Source: Pseudomonas sp. PSE14 (GTDB taxonomy: Bacteria > Pseudomonadota > Gammaproteobacteria > Pseudomonadales > Pseudomonadaceae). Taken from it: 64,000 bases of DNA. Under the pieces are notes generated by a model, which worked only from the letters and a program-made list of their open reading frames with translations, was not told the origin of the DNA and made no database searches. The stretch covers positions 186,001 to 250,000 of the forward strand of contig NZ_CP115669.1 of NCBI RefSeq assembly GCF_029203285.1. Reading direction: 5' to 3'. Numbering within the stretch: the stretch's first letter is position 1; each line of letters opens with the position of its first letter. Below are positions 8,828-17,265 of the stretch, one piece after another. Made by a program: the position numbers and the translations under genes.

Positions 8828-9616
8828 CTACACCGTACGGCGTGGCAGGACAAAACTCAGCAGGAACAGGGCCGCCGCGCTGACCACGATGGAGGGGCCG
8901 GCGGGGGTGTCCTTGAACCAGGACAGCGAGAGCCCGGCGCACACCGCCACCAATCCAATCAGACTGGCGCCGAAGGCCATTTGTTCAGGGCTGCGCGCAT
9001 GCCGTTGGGCGGCTGCGGCGGGAATGATCAGCAGCGAGGTGATAAGCAGCACGCCGACGATCTTCATGGCCACGGCGATGACGATGGCGATCAGTAGCAT
9101 CAGCGCCAGGCGGATGGCGGTAACGGGCAGGCCTTCGACCCGCGCCAGTTCCTCGTGCACGGTGATCGCCAGCAGCGGCCGCCACAGCCAGCAGATCAGC
9201 CCCAGCACCAGGGCGCTGCCGGCGACTATCCACAGCAGGTCGGTCTGGCTGACGGCGAGCAGGTCGCCGAACAGGTAGGCCATCAGGTCGACGCGCACTT
9301 CCTTCATGAAGCTCAGGGTTACCAGGCCCAGGGACAGCGTGCTGTGGGCGAGGATGCCCAGCAGGGTATCGGCGGCCAGCGGCTGGCGCTGTTGCAGGGT
9401 GACCAGCAGTACGGCGAGCAGCACGCAGCCGACGGTCACCGCCAGCGTCGGGCTGACGTCCAGCAGGAAGCCGAGGGCGACGCCGAGCAGGGCGGCGTGG
9501 GACAGGGTGTCGCCGAAATAGGCCATGCGTCGCCAGACGACGAACGACCCCAGGGGCCCGGCGACCAGCGCCAGGGCCAGCCCGGCGAGGAGGGCGTTGA
9601 GCAGGAAATCAGCCAT
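8828..9616 (-). CDS. znuB: Zinc ABC transporter permease ZnuB
   Basis: A 262-residue ABC-3 family permease with seven or eight hydrophobic segments, starting [49 protein letters not shown], which is typical of ZnuB. Its start overlaps the znuC end by 8 bp. It forms the membrane channel of the high-affinity zinc importer with ZnuC and ZnuA. Confidence 0.96.
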   Translation of the reverse strand: MADFLLNALLAGLALALVAGPLGSFVVWRRMAYFGDTLSHAALLGVALGFLLDVSPTLAVTVGCVLLAVLLVTLQQRQPLAADTLLGILAHSTLSLGLVTLSFMKEVRVDLMAYLFGDLLAVSQTDLLWIVAGSALVLGLICWLWRPLLAITVHEELARVEGLPVTAIRLALMLLIAIVIAVAMKIVGVLLITSLLIIPAAAAQRHARSPEQMAFGASLIGLVAVCAGLSLSWFKDTPAGPSIVVSAAALFLLSFVLPRRTV

Positions 9617-10409
9617 GGTTGCAGTCGGGGCCGTGCTGGTGGACCGGAGTGAAGCGCGTGCCGGCGGGGAAGGCGGGTTTCACCACCTCGCCGTGCAGGT
9701 CGTGGGAATGGTCGTGGTGGTGGTGATAGACGGCGAGGCTGCGGGCGTCCTGGCCGAACAGCTCGACGAAGGCAGGGTCGCCGCTGACCTGTTCCGGATG
9801 GCCGGAGCAGCAGACGTGGCGATTCAGGCAGACCACCTTGTCGGTGGCGCTCATCACCAGGTGCAGGTCGTGGGAAACCATCAGCACGCCGCAGCCGAGG
9901 CGGTCGCGCAGGCGGCCGATCAGGCGGTACAGCTCGGCCTGGCCGGCAACGTCGACACCCTGTACGGGTTCGTCGAGCACCAGCAGCTCCGGCTTGCGCA
10001 GCAGGGCGCGGGCCAGCAGAACGCGTTGCAGTTCGCCGCCGGAGACGCTTTGCAGCGGCTTGTCGATAACGTGTGCCGCGCCGACTTCCTTCAGCGCATC
10101 CAGCGCCTGGGAGCGTTGCACGCCGGGCACCAGGCGCAGGAAGCGCAGCACGGTGAGCGGCAGGGTCGGGTCGACGTGGAGCTTCTGCGGCATGTAGCCG
10201 ATGGACAGCTTGGGCGCCCGCCAGACGCTGCCGGTATCGGGCTTGAGCAGGCCGAGCACGCTGCGCACCAGGGTCGTCTTGCCGGCGCCGTTGGGGCCGA
10301 TCAGGGTGACGATCTCGCCGGGGGCGATGGTCAGGTCGACGTTCTGCAGCACCGCTTGGCCTGCGTAGCTGACGCCGACGCCTTGCAGGCGGATCAGGGC
10401 GTCGCTCAT
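9609..10409 (-). CDS. znuC: Zinc ABC transporter ATPase ZnuC with His-rich tail
   Basis: A 266-residue ATPase: Walker [10 protein letters not shown], signature [16 protein letters not shown], Walker [13 protein letters not shown], switch His in VSHDLH. After the ATPase core it carries a His-rich C-terminus ([14 protein letters not shown] ... [10 protein letters not shown]), which may bind zinc. The ATG at 10409 overlaps the zur stop by one base (TGATG). A longer open frame upstream only shadows zur. Confidence 0.96.
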   Translation of the reverse strand: MSDALIRLQGVGVSYAGQAVLQNVDLTIAPGEIVTLIGPNGAGKTTLVRSVLGLLKPDTGSVWRAPKLSIGYMPQKLHVDPTLPLTVLRFLRLVPGVQRSQALDALKEVGAAHVIDKPLQSVSGGELQRVLLARALLRKPELLVLDEPVQGVDVAGQAELYRLIGRLRDRLGCGVLMVSHDLHLVMSATDKVVCLNRHVCCSGHPEQVSGDPAFVELFGQDARSLAVYHHHHDHSHDLHGEVVKPAFPAGTRFTPVHQHGPDCNHG

Positions 10410-10915
10410 CAGGCCTCCCGCTTGCCGGGGGCGCAGGCGCCGCAGAGGCCGACCACTTCGACGGTCTGGGTTTCTACGGCGAAGCCGACGCTCTTGGCGC
10501 CGGTGACGATGGCCTCGCTGATCGCCGGCTGTTCCAGCTCGATGGCGGTCTTGCAGGCGCGGCAGATCAGGAACTGGCCTTCGTGGGCGTGTTCGGGGTG
10601 GGCGCAGCCGATGAAGGCGTTGAGCGAGGCGATGCGGTGCACCAGGCCGTTTTCCAGGAGGAAGTCCAGCGCGCGGTAGACCGTTGGCGGCGCGGCCTTG
10701 CGACCGTCTTCCTCGCTCAGCACGGCGAGGATGTCGTAGGCGCCCAGCGGCTTGTGACTCGCCCAGACCAGCTCCAGCACGCGCCGGCGCAGTTCGGTCA
10801 GGCGCACGCCCTGGCGCGCGCACAGCGCATCGGCGTCGGCCAGGGCGCTGGCCACGCAATTGGCGTGGTCATGCGGGCGGCAGGCGAGGGGAGTCTTGGG
10901 GGCGATCTTGTACAT
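10409..10915 (-). CDS. zur: Zinc uptake regulator Zur
   Basis: A 168-residue Fur-family repressor. The winged helix is in the N-terminal half ([31 protein letters not shown]... [18 protein letters not shown]). The C-terminal half carries the structural-zinc Cys pairs CRAC and CGAC and a His-rich [12 protein letters not shown]. It heads the zur-znuC-znuB operon, divergent from znuA with a Zur box between them, so it probably represses itself and both transport operons when zinc is plentiful. No clear Shine-Dalgarno sequence precedes the ATG. Confidence 0.95.
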   Translation of the reverse strand: MYKIAPKTPLACRPHDHANCVASALADADALCARQGVRLTELRRRVLELVWASHKPLGAYDILAVLSEEDGRKAAPPTVYRALDFLLENGLVHRIASLNAFIGCAHPEHAHEGQFLICRACKTAIELEQPAISEAIVTGAKSVGFAVETQTVEVVGLCGACAPGKREA

Positions 10916-10942
10916 GCGGCGGCGACGCTCTTGTGTAGAGAC

Positions 10943-10955
10943 GTTATTATATTAC
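10943..10955. promoter_or_regulatory. Zur box between zur and znuA
   Basis: GTTATTATATTAC matches the 13-bp palindrome GTTATAATATAAC found upstream of folE2 and dksA2 at 11 of 13 positions. It lies in the 59-bp divergent gap, 28 bp from the zur ATG and 20 bp from the znuA start, and should control both. Confidence 0.8.
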
Positions 10956-10974
10956 TCTTTCATCTCCCCCCTGT

Positions 10975-11931
10975 GTGAGTACCGCCGTGTCCTTCCGTCC
11001 CGTCGCCCTGCTGACCGCCGCTTGCGCGCTGCTGCTCAGCCTTCCCGTGCGCGCCGAGGTCAGCGTGCTGACCAGCATCAAGCCGTTGCAGCTGATCGCC
11101 GCCGCCATCCAGGACGGCGAAGGCACGCCGGACGTGCTGCTGCCGCCGGGTGCCTCGCCGCACAGCTACTCGCTGCGCCCGTCCGATATCCGCCGGGTGC
11201 GCGACGCTCAGCTGTTCTACTGGGTCGGCCCGGACCTGGAGAACTTCCTGCCCAAGGTGCTGGAAAGCCGCAAGGGCCCGAGCGTCGCCGTGCAGGACCA
11301 GGCCGGCATGCACTTGCGCAAGTTCGCCGATTTCAGCGGGTCCAACCATCCGGACCACGATGACGCCCCAGACCATGACGAGATTGGCCATGACCACGAC
11401 CATCGCCCCGGCATGATCGACGCCCACCTCTGGCTACTGCCGGCCAACGCCCAGGTGATTGCCGCGCGCATGGCCGAGGACCTGGCCATCGCCGATCCGG
11501 CCAACGCCAGCCGCTACCAGGCCAACCTGAAGGCTTTCGATGAGCGCATGGAGACGCTCGATGCGCGCCTGAAGCAGCGTATCGATCCGCTCAAGGGCAA
11601 GCCGTTCTTCGTCTTCCACGAAGCCTTCGACTACTTCGAGGAGGCCTACGGCCTGCGTCATACCGGGGTATTCGCGGTGTCCGCCGACGTGCAGCCGGGG
11701 GCCCGCCATGTGGCTGCCATGCGTGCGCAACTGCAGAAGGCCGGGCCGTCCTGCATCTTCAGCGAGCCGCCGCTGCGCCCGCGCCTGGCCGATACCTTGA
11801 GCCAGGGCTTGCCGGTGCGCCTGGCCGAGCTGGATGACCTGGGTGTGGGCGTGAAGGTGGATGCCCAGGGCTACGAGAACCTGCTGGGCAACCTGGCGGG
11901 TGAGTTCGCAGGGTGTCTGGAGAAGCTCTGA
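10975..11931 (+). CDS. znuA: Zinc ABC transporter periplasmic binding protein ZnuA
   Basis: A 318-residue cluster A-I metal-binding protein. Signal peptide (VALLTAACALLLSLPVRA), then SIKPLQLIAAAIQDG with a zinc-ligand His in PPGASPHSYSLRPSD. A charged His/Asp-rich loop (about residues 124-144, NHPDHDD...HDHDHRPG) is typical of ZnuA. Other ligand regions are IDAHLWLLP and VFHEAFDYF. The start is uncertain: GTG at 10975 or GTG at 10987, neither with a good ribosome site. Function is well supported by the divergent zur-znuCB operon. Confidence 0.95.
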   Translation: MSTAVSFRPVALLTAACALLLSLPVRAEVSVLTSIKPLQLIAAAIQDGEGTPDVLLPPGASPHSYSLRPSDIRRVRDAQLFYWVGPDLENFLPKVLESRKGPSVAVQDQAGMHLRKFADFSGSNHPDHDDAPDHDEIGHDHDHRPGMIDAHLWLLPANAQVIAARMAEDLAIADPANASRYQANLKAFDERMETLDARLKQRIDPLKGKPFFVFHEAFDYFEEAYGLRHTGVFAVSADVQPGARHVAAMRAQLQKAGPSCIFSEPPLRPRLADTLSQGLPVRLAELDDLGVGVKVDAQGYENLLGNLAGEFAGCLEKL

Positions 11932-11967
11932 TCCGGGCTTCCCGGGAATTTCCTCTGCCTGGGGTAT

Positions 11968-12084
11968 CCCCTCACCCCGGCCCTCTCCCAATGGGAGAGG
12001 GAGCCGATTGTGCCGGCTGATGCTGTGGTGCCACCCTGCTGCGGACAGTCCCCTCTCCCTCTGGGAGAGGGTTAGGGTGAGGGG
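11968..12084. repeat. Dispersed inverted repeat (CCCTCACCC / GGGTGAGGG type)
   Basis: A 117-bp element bounded by CCCCTCACCCCGGCCCTCTC and its near complement ending GGTTAGGGTGAGGGG, each followed by a GGGAGAGG-type hairpin. A second copy is at 63705-63843. This is a common proteobacterial dispersed repeat. It lies 37 bp after znuA and could help end that transcript. The rest of 12085-12290 holds nothing I recognise. Confidence 0.85.
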
Positions 12085-12295
12085 CTCTTCGTAAGCCACC
12101 GCAGAACCCGCGTCCGGAAAAATCGCGGACAAGGTCCGCTCCTAGGGGCGCATTCCCGCGCCTGATCGTCGCACCCACCCCCTCCGAAAACCCTCCCCTC
12201 CTGCCCCCAAGCCTGCCGATCGTCTGGAATTCCGGACCCATCGCTGCGTCTGTCGGTCAACCGGCTATTGTCTGTCTTTATGGGTAGCCGGTACT

Positions 12296-12334
12296 ACATA
12301 TTGATGCCTGTCAGTTTTTGGCTCCCACATATTG
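12296..12334 (+). promoter_or_regulatory. Paired NrdR-like boxes upstream of nrdJa
   Basis: Two copies of ACATATTG (12296-12303 and 12327-12334) lie exactly 31 bp apart, about three helical turns. NrdR is known to bind paired AT-rich boxes with this phasing upstream of ribonucleotide reductase operons. The second copy sits 57 bp before the nrdJa ATG. Confidence 0.6.
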
Positions 12335-12390
12335 GGTTTACTCGCGCTCCGTTGTGCCTGCCACCCAACTGCCAGGAGGTTATTTACCGG

Positions 12391-14538
12391 ATGGCCAAGA
12401 CCGATGCGCGCCCCCGCGGCGCAGACCAAGGAGTCCTCGCCCTGCAACCCGCTTCGCAGGATATCTGGGACAGCAAATACCGCTTGAAGCACAAGAGCGG
12501 CAAACCCATCGACGGCAGCGTCGACGAGACCTGGCAACGGGTCGCCCGCGCCCTGGCCGGCGTCGAGGCGAACAAGGCGCTGCGCGAACACTGGTACGAG
12601 CGCTTCCTCTGGGCCTTGCGCAACGGCGCCATCCCGGCCGGGCGGATCATCTCCAACGCCGGCGCCCAGGGACACAAGCCCGCCACCTCGACCATCAACT
12701 GCACCGTCTCCGGGATCATCCGCGACTCCATGGACGACATCCTGCAGAAGGTCCACGAGGCCGGGCTGACGCTCAAGGCCGGCTGCGGTATCGGCTACGA
12801 ATTCAGCACCCTGCGCCCGCGTGGCGCCTACGTCTCCGGCGCCGGTGCGCACACCAGCGGGCCGCTGTCGTTCATGGATATCTACGACAAGATGTGCTTC
12901 ACCGTGAGCTCCGCCGGGGGGCGGCGCGGCGCGCAGATGGGCACCTTCGACGTCAGCCACCCGGACGTGCGCGAGTTCATCCGCGCCAAGCGCGAGGATG
13001 GCCGCCTGCGCCAGTTCAACCTCAGCCTGCTGATTACCGACGGCTTCATGGCCGCGGTGGAGAACGACGAAGACTGGCCGCTGGTGTTCCCGATCCACCA
13101 GAAGGAGCACGACGAGGTCGACCTGGAGGACGCCGAGCAGGTGGTCTGGCGCGACTGGCCGATACACGATGACTACCTGGTGGGCGAGGACGGCCGCGTG
13201 GCCTGCAAGGTCTACGGCCGGGTCAAGGCGCGGCACCTGTGGGACATGATCATGGTCTCCACCTACGACTACGCCGAGCCGGGCTTCATCCTCATCGACC
13301 GGGTCAACGAGCTGAACAACAACTGGTGGTGCGAGGCCATCCGCGCCACCAACCCCTGCGGCGAGCAGCCGCTGCCGCCCTACGGTTCCTGCCTGCTGGG
13401 CTCGGTGAACCTGACCTGCTTCGTGAATGATCCCTTCGGCGAGAACGCGCGCTTCGACTGGGAGCGGTTCCGCGAGGTGGTCCGCGTGTTCACCCGCATG
13501 CTCGATAACGTGGTGGAGATCAACGGCCTGCCACTGGAGCAGCAGCGCGCGGAAATCCTCGGCAAGCGCCGCCACGGCATGGGCTTCCTGGGGCTCGGCT
13601 CGGCGCTGACCCTGCTCAAGCTGCGCTACGGCAGCCCGGAAGCCTGCGTGTTCACCGAGGAAGTGGCGCGCGAGATGGCCCTGGTCGGCTGGGAAGTGGC
13701 CCTGGAGCTGTCCCGCGAGAAGGGCCCGGCGCCGGCTCTCGCGCAGGACTACGAAGTGACCGCCGAGATGCTGCGCAAACGTCCGGAGATGGTCGACGAT
13801 GGCTACAAGGTCGGCGACAAGGTTGCCGGCCGGGTGCTTCACGCGAAGTACTCGCGCTACATGCAGCGGGTCGCCGAGTACGCGCCGCAACTGGTGGAGG
13901 AGCTCGCTGAGCAGGGCGCTCGCTTCACCCATCACAGCTCCATCGCGCCCACCGGCACCATCAGCCTGAGCCTGGCCAACAACGCCTCCAACGGCATCGA
14001 GCCGAGCTTCGCCCATCACTACTCGCGCAACCTGATCCGCGCCGGGCGCAAGACCAAGGAGAAGATTTCGGTCTACAGCTACGAACTGCTGGCCTACCGC
14101 GCCCAGGTGGACAACCACGCGGTGCCGGACGCCGAGGAGGAAAAGCACCGTCTGCCGGACTACTTCATCACCGCCGACGACATCACCCCGCAGCAGCACG
14201 TGGACATCCAGGCCGCGGCACAGAAGTGGATCGACTCGTCGATCTCCAAGACCGCCAACGTACCCACCGACTACCCGTTCGAGGACTTCAAGGACATCTA
14301 CCTCTATGCCTGGCGCCAGGGCCTGAAGGGCTGCACCACCTTCCGCTTCAACCCGGCGGCCTTCCAGGGCGTATTGGTGAAGGAGGCTGACCTGGAGAAG
14401 ACGGTGTACCGCTTCGAGCTGGAAGACGGCAGCGTGGTGGAGCTCAAGGGCAACGAGGAAGTGGAGTACGACGGCGAGATCCATACCGCCGCCAACCTCT
14501 TCGACGCCCTGAAAGAAGGCTATTACGGCAAGTACTGA
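12391..14538 (+). CDS. nrdJa: Adenosylcobalamin-dependent ribonucleotide reductase, large part (NrdJa)
   Basis: A 715-residue class II ribonucleotide reductase that makes dNDPs using B12, without oxygen dependence. Active-site elements are present: STINCTVSG with the redox Cys, and N321-P-C323-G-E325 in NPCGEQPLPPYGSCLLGSVNL (radical Cys and Glu). The ATG at 12391 follows AGGAGG at about 11 nt; a longer reading upstream crosses the promoter boxes and is rejected. The C-terminal redox tail is encoded separately by nrdJb 18 bp downstream, the split arrangement known in P. aeruginosa (PA5497/PA5496). Confidence 0.95.
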   Translation: MAKTDARPRGADQGVLALQPASQDIWDSKYRLKHKSGKPIDGSVDETWQRVARALAGVEANKALREHWYERFLWALRNGAIPAGRIISNAGAQGHKPATSTINCTVSGIIRDSMDDILQKVHEAGLTLKAGCGIGYEFSTLRPRGAYVSGAGAHTSGPLSFMDIYDKMCFTVSSAGGRRGAQMGTFDVSHPDVREFIRAKREDGRLRQFNLSLLITDGFMAAVENDEDWPLVFPIHQKEHDEVDLEDAEQVVWRDWPIHDDYLVGEDGRVACKVYGRVKARHLWDMIMVSTYDYAEPGFILIDRVNELNNNWWCEAIRATNPCGEQPLPPYGSCLLGSVNLTCFVNDPFGENARFDWERFREVVRVFTRMLDNVVEINGLPLEQQRAEILGKRRHGMGFLGLGSALTLLKLRYGSPEACVFTEEVAREMALVGWEVALELSREKGPAPALAQDYEVTAEMLRKRPEMVDDGYKVGDKVAGRVLHAKYSRYMQRVAEYAPQLVEELAEQGARFTHHSSIAPTGTISLSLANNASNGIEPSFAHHYSRNLIRAGRKTKEKISVYSYELLAYRAQVDNHAVPDAEEEKHRLPDYFITADDITPQQHVDIQAAAQKWIDSSISKTANVPTDYPFEDFKDIYLYAWRQGLKGCTTFRFNPAAFQGVLVKEADLEKTVYRFELEDGSVVELKGNEEVEYDGEIHTAANLFDALKEGYYGKY

Positions 14539-14556
14539 TACCCCTGGAGAGACGTC

Positions 14557-15243
14557 ATGAGTGTCAAGATCAACCAGAAGATCAAAGGCTTCCAGGTGGT
14601 GGACGTGGCCGAGGAAAAGGCCCGCGCCGAGGCCGCCGCGGCCGCCGCCGTGGTGAAGATGGACGAGACCCTGCAGCGGCCGGAGATGCTGGTGGGCGCC
14701 ACCTACAAGATCAAGTCGCCGCTGTTCGAGCACGCGCTGTACGTGACCATCAACGACATGGTGCTCAATCCGGACACCCCCTACGAGCAGCGCCGGCCCT
14801 TCGAGATCTTCATCAACTCGAAGAACATGGACCACTTCCAGTGGATCGTCGCGCTCACTCGCATCATGTCGGCAGTGTTCCGCAAGGGCGGCGACTGCAC
14901 CTTCCTGGTGGAGGAGATGAAGGCCGTGTTCGACCCGCGTGGCGGCTATCTCAAGCGCGGCGGCGTCTACATGCCGTCCATCGTGGCTGAGATCGGTGCT
15001 GTGGTGGAGCGCCATCTGGTCGCCATCGGCCTGATGGAAGGTCCGCAGCTCGACGAGGAACAGCGCCTGTACCTGGCCGAGAAGCGCGCGGCCTATGAAG
15101 CGGCGCAGGGCACCAACAAGGCCGAGCCCGGCGAAGGCTTCCCCCCGGGCGCCCAGCTGTGCGGCAAGTGCAACACCCTGGCGGTGGTGCAGATGGATGG
15201 CTGCGCCACCTGCCTGAACTGTGGGCATTCCAAGTGTGGGTGA
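14557..15243 (+). CDS. nrdJb: Class II ribonucleotide reductase, C-terminal part (NrdJb)
   Basis: A 228-residue protein that supplies the missing C-terminal part of class II reductase. Its tail has the Cys-rich AQLCGKCNTLAVVQMDGCATCLNCGHSKCG, probably the redox-shuttle/zinc region that regenerates the active-site disulfide. Two conserved stretches (INDMVLNPDTPYEQRRPFEIFINSKNMDHFQW; ALTRIMSAVFRKGGD) are found in full-length NrdJ. It is co-transcribed with nrdJa and meant to work in complex with it. Confidence 0.93.
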   Translation: MSVKINQKIKGFQVVDVAEEKARAEAAAAAAVVKMDETLQRPEMLVGATYKIKSPLFEHALYVTINDMVLNPDTPYEQRRPFEIFINSKNMDHFQWIVALTRIMSAVFRKGGDCTFLVEEMKAVFDPRGGYLKRGGVYMPSIVAEIGAVVERHLVAIGLMEGPQLDEEQRLYLAEKRAAYEAAQGTNKAEPGEGFPPGAQLCGKCNTLAVVQMDGCATCLNCGHSKCG

Positions 15244-15382
15244 GCGGAAGGCTCTGCGACGCATGCGTCGCCCCGAGAACGCCTGGCCATGGATGGCCGG
15301 GCCAACGTGGACATTGGAACAACGGCGGGAATTCTCGTCCCCAGGCCTGACCTTTGCTTCTGCATGAGTTGCGTTGAGCGGA

Positions 15383-15524
15383 TTGCACTAGAGTGCAATC
15401 CGCGAGTTGCTTCAGTACGGATTATTGCATTAAATTGCAAAAAATGATGTAAAGCCTCTTCGAGATTTGCATCAAATTGCAATTTCAGATCGAATGCTTT
15501 AGGTTGAATTGCATCAAATTGCAA
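15383..15524 (+). promoter_or_regulatory. Array of four phased operators upstream of hipA-hipB
   Basis: The palindrome TTGCA-N6-TGCAA occurs four times, starting at 15383, 15425, 15467 and 15509. Every step is exactly 42 bp, four turns of B-DNA, so all sites face the same side of the helix. The first copy is extended to a perfect 12-bp inverted repeat (15378-15403); the last ends 17 bp before the hipA ATG. DNA between the sites is AT-rich, unlike its surroundings. This is most likely the autoregulatory HipB operator. A separate 16-bp palindrome (GCGACGCATGCGTCGC) is at 15256-15271, just past nrdJb. Confidence 0.75.
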
Positions 15525-15541
15525 ATTTGGCCCATCTGCCC

Positions 15542-16864
15542 ATGCCACGAACCCTCACCGTCCAGTGTTTCGTGAACGGGGTTTGGCAGGACGCCTTCAC
15601 CCTGACCTTCCAGGACCCGCTGAATCCCGGCGATACCCGCTGCACCTCGGGGTATCTGACGGACTACGTGGTCAGCCATATCGATGAGCTGAACTCGCCC
15701 TTCGAGCAATCGGTGAGCGTTTGCCAACGCCTCGGCCTGAATGTCGGCTATAGCCGCGGCTACCCGGCTTTTATCCACGACGTGATGCCCGCTGGCGCTG
15801 CGTTCCGCTCGCTGAAGAAGCGCTTCGCCGCCAGCAAGCCCGATGACATCGGGCTGGAGCTGTATCTGCTGGAGCGCTGCACGCCTTCGCCCGTTGGCCA
15901 CCTGCGCATCAAGGAGTCGCTGGGATACCTGCGCGAAGGCCGGGTGATGGGCTTCGACCGGCGAGAGGTCGTGCAGCGCAACAGCGAATTCCTGGAGTAC
16001 GCCTACGAGCAGGGCGCCGCCATCGGCGGCGCGACAGGCGCGGGTGGCGAGGCGCCAAAGCTGTTGCTGGTGGAAGCGGAGGACGGCCGCCTGTATGCCG
16101 ATGCCGTGCTTGACGACGCCCAGGTGCGCCAGCACTGGTTCGTGAAGTTCGCCAGGAACCGCGCGGCACCGCGCGACAAGGACATCCTGCGCAGTGAGTT
16201 CCACTACTACCAGGCGATCACCGCGCTGGGGATGGAGACGATCTCGACCCAGGGCATGGCCCTCGAAGACGACGGAGAACACAATCCCAGCCTGTGGATG
16301 CCACGGTTCGACCGGCGGATCACGGAGCACGGCATACAGCGCCACGCCGTCGAGTCGATCTACTCGATCTGCGGCAATGCCGAGCCGGGCTCCTTCATGC
16401 GCCACGAGGATGTCCTGCATAGACTGCTCACGCTCTGGTGTGAAGCGGGACAGACCGACCAGCTCTTCGACCTGCGCGTCGACTACATCGCTCGGGACCT
16501 GCTGAACAGGGTGCTTGGCAACTCCGACAACCATGGTCGCAACACGGCGATCCTGCGGGACGGCGGCAGGCTTCGCCTCGCGCCTATCTACGACCTGGCG
16601 CCGATGGTGCTCGACCCCGAAGGGGTTACCCGAGTCACCAAGTGGGATCATGAAGAGCGCGGCGCTCCGGATTGGCGAGCGGCCTGTCGCAGCCATGCGG
16701 ACAGCGTCACAGGAGACGAAGTCTTCGAGGCGTTGCGTGGCATCGCGGCAAAATTCAGGGCGCTGCCGGACCTGCTGACTGGACTTCCCGACGACGTCCG
16801 GCGTGCGCGGACTCTTCCGCTCAACGACCTCGATGCGCGGCTGAAGGAGTGGGGGTTGCTATGA
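15542..16864 (+). CDS. hipA: HipA-family Ser/Thr kinase toxin
   Basis: A 440-residue HipA-type kinase, probably the toxin of a type II module. In E. coli HipA phosphorylates GltX and blocks translation. Kinase elements appear intact: Gly-rich loop GGATGAGGE (162-170), Lys202 in FVKFA, Glu219, the catalytic segment GNSDNHGRN (Asp329, Asn334) and metal-binding Asp351 in APIYDLAPM. The N-terminal HipA domain includes SPVGHLRI. I prefer the ATG at 15542; an in-frame TTG at 15509 lies inside the last operator. Gene order is hipA before hipB, the reverse of E. coli. The module sits between nrdJb and thrB, which are neighbours in PAO1. Confidence 0.85.
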   Translation: MPRTLTVQCFVNGVWQDAFTLTFQDPLNPGDTRCTSGYLTDYVVSHIDELNSPFEQSVSVCQRLGLNVGYSRGYPAFIHDVMPAGAAFRSLKKRFAASKPDDIGLELYLLERCTPSPVGHLRIKESLGYLREGRVMGFDRREVVQRNSEFLEYAYEQGAAIGGATGAGGEAPKLLLVEAEDGRLYADAVLDDAQVRQHWFVKFARNRAAPRDKDILRSEFHYYQAITALGMETISTQGMALEDDGEHNPSLWMPRFDRRITEHGIQRHAVESIYSICGNAEPGSFMRHEDVLHRLLTLWCEAGQTDQLFDLRVDYIARDLLNRVLGNSDNHGRNTAILRDGGRLRLAPIYDLAPMVLDPEGVTRVTKWDHEERGAPDWRAACRSHADSVTGDEVFEALRGIAAKFRALPDLLTGLPDDVRRARTLPLNDLDARLKEWGLL

Positions 16865-17208
16865 AGGACCTGACACTGGACGAGCGCGATGAGTTGATTC
16901 GCGCCATAAGCGCGGCAGTGGCCGATGGAAGCCTCGATCTTGGCGGCGCCGTGAAGCGGTTGCGCGTAGAGGTTACCGGGATGAAGCAGGCCACTTTCGC
17001 GCGCATGTGCAAGATTTCCATGCGGGCACTCAATCACCTGGAACATGGGGATGGCAATCCGACGCTGGCCACCCTGGAGGCTGTCTTCAGGCCCTTTGGG
17101 TTGCGGATGGGGCTGGTGCGAATAGACCCCGTTGACCTCAAGAGTACCCTGACGAAAACCGAGCTCGACGGATTTGGCCTGCCCGTTGTCCAGACCACGA
17201 AGCCGTAG
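16861..17208 (+). CDS. hipB: HipB-like XRE-family antitoxin/repressor
   Basis: A 115-residue protein with a central XRE helix-turn-helix (MKQATFARMCKISMRALNHLEHGDGNPTLATLEAVFRPFGL, about residues 41-80), an N-terminal helical extension and a short tail. Its ATG overlaps the hipA stop by 4 bp (ATGA), so it is translationally coupled. It should neutralise HipA and bind the four TTGCA-N6-TGCAA sites. It differs from E. coli HipB in gene order and in its N-terminal extension, so it belongs to a divergent subgroup. Confidence 0.8.
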   Translation: MKDLTLDERDELIRAISAAVADGSLDLGGAVKRLRVEVTGMKQATFARMCKISMRALNHLEHGDGNPTLATLEAVFRPFGLRMGLVRIDPVDLKSTLTKTELDGFGLPVVQTTKP

Positions 17209-17265
17209 GGTCAACTCGCCTGAGAGCGACCCGCTCCACGGGGTGACTGTGAATACCCTGGCTCC

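Noticed and set aside
12241-12390. Cobalamin riboswitch before the B12-dependent reductase
   Set aside because: No B12-box-like sequence or the needed length of structured leader is present; the NrdR-like boxes explain the region better.
12265-15264. A 999-codon open frame on the minus strand opposite nrdJab
   Set aside because: It is a GC-rich antisense shadow: it has no recognisable domains and mirrors the codon positions of two certain genes on the other strand.
15509-15541. TTG start for hipA giving 11 more residues
   Set aside because: The codon lies inside the fourth operator and no conserved HipA sequence is gained; the ATG at 15542 is preferred.
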